DNA of 12,968 nt, taken from positions 305-13,272 of the forward strand of contig DGBN01000006.1 of assembly GCA_002384815.1 (NCBI GenBank), written 5' to 3'. The translations under genes were made by a program, and so were the position numbers. Source of the DNA: Oxalobacteraceae bacterium UBA4003. GTDB lineage: Bacteria > Pseudomonadota > Gammaproteobacteria > Burkholderiales > Burkholderiaceae_D. Below the pieces are notes generated by a model. The model had not been told where the DNA came from, ran no database searches, and was given only the letters and a program-made list of their open reading frames with translations. Within the stretch, counting starts at the first letter, position 1, and each line of letters opens with the position of its first letter. This document shows positions 12,893 through 12,968 of this stretch, one piece after another.

Positions 12893-12968
12893 GGCCTGGT
12901 AGCTCAGTCGGTAGAGCAGAGGATTGAAAATCCTTGTGTCGGTGGTTCGATTCCGCCCCGGGCCACCA
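12893..12968 (+). tRNA. tRNA-Phe (GAA)
   Basis: A 76-base tRNA ending at the last base of the window. The acceptor stem pairs GGCCTGG with CCGGGCC, with one G-T pair, followed by discriminator A and an encoded CCA. The D stem is GCTC/GAGC. The anticodon stem-loop has loop TTGAAAA, giving anticodon GAA for phenylalanine. The T arm is GGTGG-TTCGATT-CCGCC. All arms fold well, so the gene is complete. It is divergent from the FAD hydroxylase gene. Confidence 0.97.

Noticed and set aside
1..12968. CRISPR array, insertion sequence, integrase, toxin-antitoxin or defence genes
   Set aside because: I looked for regularly spaced repeats, transposase or integrase motifs and paired small genes on both strands and found none. 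The gene content is housekeeping throughout.

Overview
The window looks like a chromosomal core segment of a betaproteobacterium in the order Burkholderiales, most likely Oxalobacteraceae (Herminiimonas/Janthinobacterium-like). This rests on protein style and on the gene order apaG-rpe-gph-trpE-trpG-trpD-trpC, which I know from that group; no database search was possible. Almost everything is housekeeping. I see no transposase, integrase, CRISPR array or phage gene.

Layout. Positions 1-289 hold no convincing gene. They contain a strong leftward promoter (TTGACG, 17 bp, CATAAT) with an AT-rich inverted repeat just upstream, reading out of the window, perhaps toward an rRNA operon. Next come two minus-strand genes, an enoyl-CoA hydratase (290-1066) and the lipoprotein murein transglycosylase mltA (1115-2323). 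A 46-residue single-membrane-span protein (2338-2478, plus) sits between mltA and the convergent apaG (2485-2859, minus).

The centre is a plus-strand block: rpe (3040-3705) and gph (3708-4409, TTG start), then the anthranilate/indole-glycerol-phosphate branch of tryptophan synthesis: trpE (4622-6118), trpG (6270-6833), trpD (6877-7914) and trpC (7977-8777). It closes with a perfect 19-bp bidirectional terminator (8790-8833). Between gph and trpE is a 26-codon reading frame with four Trp codons among its last ten residues, followed by hairpins and a T6 run. This looks like a trpL attenuation leader. Together trpE, trpG, trpD and trpC take chorismate to indole-3-glycerol phosphate; trpF, trpB and trpA are not in the window.

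The right side is minus-strand. In order of transcription it carries a UbiH/UbiF/COQ6-type FAD monooxygenase (11579-12769), a periplasmic DsbC disulfide isomerase (10789-11508) with its own terminator, and an M61 metallopeptidase with a C-terminal PDZ domain (8851-10647). A tRNA-Phe(GAA) gene with its own promoter ends exactly at the window edge.

The oddest feature is the trpE-trpG junction. The last 18 codons and stop of trpE occur twice, 151 bp apart. The copies encode the same peptide but differ at 14 of 57 bases, all synonymous. Between them lies a nested palindrome. This resembles the footprint of an element that inserted at, or recombined with, the 3' end of trpE and supplied a replacement tail.
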